Of a stretch of 64,000 bases of DNA, positions 60,167 to 64,000 are shown in pieces. The notes under the pieces were generated by a model. That model ran no database searches. It saw only the letters and a program-made list of their open reading frames with translations, and was not told the origin of the DNA. A program made the position numbers and the translations under genes. The stretch spans positions 56,937,048 to 57,001,047 of the forward strand of contig CM055311.2 of NCBI GenBank assembly GCA_029255685.2, written 5' to 3'. How positions within the stretch are numbered: the first letter of the stretch is position 1; each line of letters starts with the position of its first letter. The stretch comes from Silene conica (taxonomy: Eukaryota; Streptophyta; Magnoliopsida; Caryophyllales; Caryophyllaceae).

Positions 60167-61275
60167 TTTTTTTTTATGTAGAACGACGCTGTTGGTTTAA
60201 GTTTAAGACGGATCAAATATACATATGTAGGATGAATAAGACAGAAAAGGCATTATGCACGGCGAAAATAAAATATTTGTCCTACAACTCATACGGAGTG
60301 ATATTGTCCCGTTTTAAATTTAAGACGGATAATAGCCGGTAAAAATATATATAGATTTTAAAATTATATTTACGTTTAAAATTCTGAGTTCATAACCATC
60401 GTAATGAACTCGAATTATTATTATGAGTCCGATTCTCTAACTACCCAAAAACGGAGTTACATATTTTCGTTCATTTTCAATTCTCAACAATTTTAATTTG
60501 TAGATTTCAAGTATCTGAATGCATTAATTTTCACCAATTTATATATTATTATATTTGTTATTCACTTATTTTTTTTATTTTATACTCATTGCCACTCAAT
60601 TTAATTAGGTTAGTTGTTCCATGTTAAATTAATATTAACAACTTAATTAATCTTGGGCGTCTTAATCATATTATTATTATATTTATTTTATAATCTTTAA
60701 TTTATCTAAAATTATTTAACTCATTATCAGTGATCATCAAAGATTTGATTTTCACGGCTGAAATTGAAGTTAGGACTTCGAAAGATTTCATATTTCATTA
60801 TAGATTGTAACTTATTTAATTAATAAAAGAGTGAAAATAGTAAAAATATTAAATTGATGAAAGTTTGAGGGGAGATAATTAAATATGTAGAATGAACGTG
60901 GTCGACCTTACTTTAATTTAAAAAAAATTTATTCCTGATTTTGATCGACCAATAAGAACCCTTTAAAAGCTATTCCTTTTATAGTAAAGAGATTTGAACA
61001 TATCGTATTTTATCATGACAATGTTGAAATGTACTACTGCAATTGATTACGTAAATAGAAATGAGGAAATATCAGATTACGGAATTACGGATCAGAATAC
61101 AGAATTACGGATCAGAATTAATTACGCATCAGAATTAATTACGGAAGAGAATTATGGAACATAATTAATTGAGGAGGGAAATTAAATCAAGTAAAACATG
61201 GTGGGCCATATTTTCCTAAATTTAAGGAACAAATGAGAGGCTCTGAAAATCTACTCCTTTTATAGAGATAAATAT
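60167..61275 (-). mobile_element. Helitron 5'-end fragments in series
   Basis: Two more copies of the Helitron 5'-terminal sequence occur on the minus strand: near 60992 (CTTTACTATAAAAGGAATAG) and near 61270 (TATCTCTATAAAAGGAGTAG), each backed by the family's subterminal blocks (GGAGGGAAATTAAATCAA, CGTATTTTAT(C/T)ATGACAATG). No matching 3' hairpin ends were found. The 60167-60900 part otherwise has no recognisable content. Confidence 0.6.
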
Positions 61276-62689
61276 ATTAGTATTAAATATTTTTTTCTTT
61301 TCGTACGGCTTGTTTTATCTTTTCAATATCGGATATTTTTTATACTCTACACTATATCACACGCTATACTAAAAAATATCACGTTTTTTTAATGTCAGTT
61401 TTTTTTCTATTTCGCACCACTTTTCAGTATTACTTTTTTTTCGCGTGACGTTTTTTGCTTCTTCAGTATCAATTTTTTTTCTTTCGTAACACTGTTTTTT
61501 TTTTTCAGTATGACGCTAAACAAAGTCACAAAAAAAAAAGAAATATCACGCATTGAACTATTTAATATCACGACAAAAAATTTCTCAAAACAATATCACG
61601 AAATAAATCTTTTCTCGAAATTTTTTTTTGAAATTTAATTTCTCGAAATTTTTTCTTTCTCAATTTTTTATCCTCGAAATTTTTTTTCATTAAAGTATCA
61701 CAAGTAACGCAATACAATATCACGGGTTCTTCAGAACAATATTATAAAAAAATAAATAAATTCCAAAAAAATTATAAAAAAATCTCTCGGGAAAAAAAAT
61801 CTGGAAAAAATTATGTGATATTGTTTTGTATAGTGCGTGATATTGTTTCTTCAAAAAGATAGTGTATAGTGCATTGAGTGATGATGAATGAAATCATAAA
61901 TTTCACACGCAAAAGAAAATTTCGCTAAAAGGATGGCTCAAACCTCCGACCTTCTGGTTAATAGCCACTTGCTCTTACCAACTAAGCTAATCTGGCTTAA
62001 TTGAAGATTATTACTTCAATAATTTAAATATTTGTTAATTATTTAAACTGCAAAAGTCACACGTTTCTTGTATAAATATTCGTTAATTATATAAATATTT
62101 CTTTTCTTATTTTCATTTTGTTTTTTTTATGTATTACGTTTAATTGTGTTTCTTCTCGGTATCCTTTTTTTGTTTTTTTTAGTATCACGTTTTTTTAATA
62201 ACACGTTGTTTATTGGAAATTGTGATGTTGTTTTGTATAACGTCTAATATTGTATCTAAGTCATATAAAAAATATCACCTTTTTTTCAACATCACTTCTT
62301 TTTCTTTTCTTATTTCTTTTTGTGTTTTTTTTATGTATCACGTATTTTTTGTATTTAAAACTCACGGTAAAAAAACTAAAACTCACGTTTTTTGTTTATT
62401 ATTAAAATTGCAATTACACATATTATCAAATAATAACATGTAAATCGACATCTTCATAAGAAATTATACTATTTCCTTAAATGGTATAATCAAGGTAAAA
62501 ATAGATTTTGAAACTTTACTAATTCGTGAACTTTCTTAAAATTACTCATAGTAGCACAAAAATCATCTCATAATTTATGGGTTATAGTTCTAATCATATT
62601 AGATGTTAAAAATTTCCAAATATTGTCATTAAGATTAACCTTTAAAATCACATGATCAATATTCATTCATCTTAACAATTTAAAATAAA
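61276..62689. other. T/A-run low-complexity region
   Basis: Dominated by homopolymer T and A runs separated by TATCACG-type motifs in both orientations (for example 61376-61570 and 62180-62345). No gene except the tRNA-like relic at 61923-61996. Confidence 0.6.
61923..61996 (-). tRNA. tRNA-Asn-like relic (pseudo-tRNA or SINE head)
   Basis: On the minus strand TAGCTTAGTTGG matches an A box, GTGGCTATTAACCAGAAGGT resembles the anticodon arm of tRNA-Asn with ATT in place of GTT, and GGTCGGAGGTTTGAGCC is a damaged B box. The 3' CTTTTAGCG end does not pair well with the 5' GCCAGAT, so the acceptor stem is broken. Confidence 0.5.
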
Positions 62690-63240
62690 GGGATATTCTA
62701 TATGGTACCCCTCAATTTTTTGACTTTCTACTTGGTACCCCTATACTTTTTAAAACATACATGGTACCCCTAATTGTTCTCATTATCACTAGCGTACCCC
62801 TAAACTTTATTTTCCATCAATTAAACTCATTTTAAAGTTTTAAGGGATAACTTGAACGCGTAAGGAAGCTTGTCATTTATTATCACATGACATAAGGACT
62901 CTATTAGGCTCAATATCCATCTCGATCCTAATATTTATAGATATATATGGGCTAAAAAAAAGGTGAAGGAAAAAATATTGATCTTTGCCAAATTATCACG
63001 TTCAAAGAATGGATATTAATTCTAATAGAGTCCTTATGTCATGAGATGATAAATGTCAAGTTTGGTTATGCGTCTAAGTAATCATTTAACGCTTAAAAAT
63101 GAGTTTAATTGATGGAAAATAAAGTTTAGGGGTACACTTAGTGATAGTGACAACAATTAGTGGTACCATGTATGTTTTAAAAAGTGTAGGGGTACCATGT
63201 AGAAAGTCAAAAAATTGAGGGGTACCATGTAGAATATCCC
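62690..63240. mobile_element. Fold-back MITE-like element
   Basis: Nearly all of the element is inverted repeat: 62690-62955 pairs with 62985-63240. It opens GGGATATTCTATATGGTACC and closes GGTACCATGTAGAATATCCC. Each arm carries several GGTACCCCT units. No clean target duplication was found (left flank AAAATAAA, right flank AACAAAAC). Confidence 0.75.
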
Positions 63241-63264
63241 AACAAAACTAATCTAAAACTAATT

Positions 63265-63510
63265 ATGTCGATTGGTTTTTTTTAATAATCATTGATCTAC
63301 ATCAATATTATGCATATATATCATCACATGACAATTATTTTAACAATTAAAATAACAAAAGCAAAAACTAAAAAGAACCAAATTTTTTTCCGTGACATGA
63401 TAAAAAAAATTGGTTTTGTTCTAATTATCATTGATCTATATCAATATTATGCATATCATCATATGAAAATTATTTTAACAATTAAAATAAAAAACCAAAA
63501 AATTACCGGA
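63265..63510 (+). repeat. Tandem duplication, about 136 bp unit
   Basis: ATTGATCTA(C/T)ATCAATATTATGCATAT, a CATCA-rich stretch and TTATTTTAACAATTAAAATAA occur twice, at about 63290 and 63429. Confidence 0.75.
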
Positions 63511-63592
63511 AAAAAAACGCCGTGGAGAAGAAGAAAGGAAAAAAAATTTGTCAATTTAATTCTCAATTATTATCAAAACGATTTTTGAACAA

Positions 63593-63605
63593 GGCTCTGA
63601 TACCA
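63593..63605 (-). promoter_or_regulatory. Primer-binding site of a minus-strand LTR element
   Basis: The minus strand reads TGGTATCAGAGCC, an exact initiator Met-tRNA site, two bases from an LTR edge at 63608. The spacing equals that of Copia 2. Confidence 0.8.
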
Positions 63606-63607
63606 CT

Positions 63608-64000
63608 TGTAGGAATATTTCATAAATTTCCATTAAAGTATTAATCTAATTAATATTGGTAAGGATTACATCAAAAGACAATTTGATATAAAAACTATAA
63701 ATTGAATTAAAAAGACATGGATATAGAAATAACCTTTAGATCTATGAGATAACGGCCTAAGAACCAGTGGCGGGTCTTGGATTATTTTATGAGGGGGCCG
63801 AAGAGAAGTAGTACTTTTCCGACCAATTAAAAAGAACATGTAAATTGTAAACTAATTTATTAAAATTAATATATTAGTAAAAAAATTCCTACAAATCAAA
63901 CAATACTCTACGATCTTTGACGGATTTAAAATCGTCAACAACCGTCTCTAAACTAAAAGATTTCGAAATTTCCCTTTCAATATAAATAACCAAACTGTCT
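63608..64000 (-). repeat. LTR running off the window end
   Basis: Begins TGTAGGAATATTTC on the plus strand (CA end of the LTR on the minus strand) beside the primer site. No Gag is found on the lower-coordinate side, so the element interior has been lost or replaced. It is interrupted by a hAT element at 63765. Confidence 0.65.
63765..64000. mobile_element. hAT element, second copy, cut by window end
   Basis: Begins CAGTGGCGGGTCTTGG and follows the 11502-12282 element closely (GGGGGCCGAAGAGAA, TTGACGGATTTAAAATCGTC). Right end lies outside the window. Confidence 0.85.

Overview
This window looks like nuclear DNA of a flowering plant, most likely a eudicot. It holds multi-exon genes with GT-AG introns and a dense nested landscape of plant-type transposons: Copia LTR retrotransposons with Met-tRNA primer sites, an RNase H-bearing LINE, Helitrons with CTAG ends, CACTA, hAT and Mutator-like elements, and a Stowaway MITE. 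The species cannot be fixed from sequence alone. Only two genes look intact: a CUE-domain coiled-coil protein (minus strand, 40831-46310, eight exons that join in phase to 577 residues) and a small secreted eight-cysteine protein (51052-51504, plus). A third locus (37460-38878) encodes a plastid-targeted N-terminal region that resembles the leader of a DEAD-box helicase but has no helicase core.

Region 1 (1-9000) is the most unusual. A 6.1 kb element with about 600 bp imperfect terminal inverted repeats (2856-8970) carries fragments of three host gene families: the N-lobe of a receptor-like kinase, the catalytic-cysteine exon of a Ulp1/C48 SUMO protease, and two exons of a remorin. It also holds a roughly 195-200 bp minisatellite. 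Its left half has been duplicated in inverted orientation, so 1-2725 and 2921-5645 form a palindrome with at least 99.7% arm identity and no length difference. The junction carries about 60 bp of the remorin intron, which points to a template-switch or microhomology-mediated event.

Region 2 (9000-34240) starts with a Helitron and continues with a LINE split by two Copia elements. The first Copia (11466-18383, minus) carries a hAT element in its left LTR. The second (18767-29204, plus, perfect TCCTC target duplication) sits inside a solo-LTR-like sequence, carries a MITE in gag and a poly-T-headed retroposon in its right LTR. All retroelement ORFs are broken.

Region 3 (34240-54775) has the three gene loci separated by MITEs, a Helitron, and nested hAT elements with clean 8 bp target duplications.

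Region 4 (54776-64000) is a run of minus-strand Helitrons and Helitron ends. A CACTA derivative keeps a transposase-associated exon and a long internal hairpin. Then come low-complexity DNA with a tRNA-Asn-like relic, a fold-back element, and an LTR plus primer-binding site running off the window.

Apart from the two intact genes, coding potential here is mostly dead transposon sequence or captured gene fragments. All comparisons were made by eye; no database search was possible.
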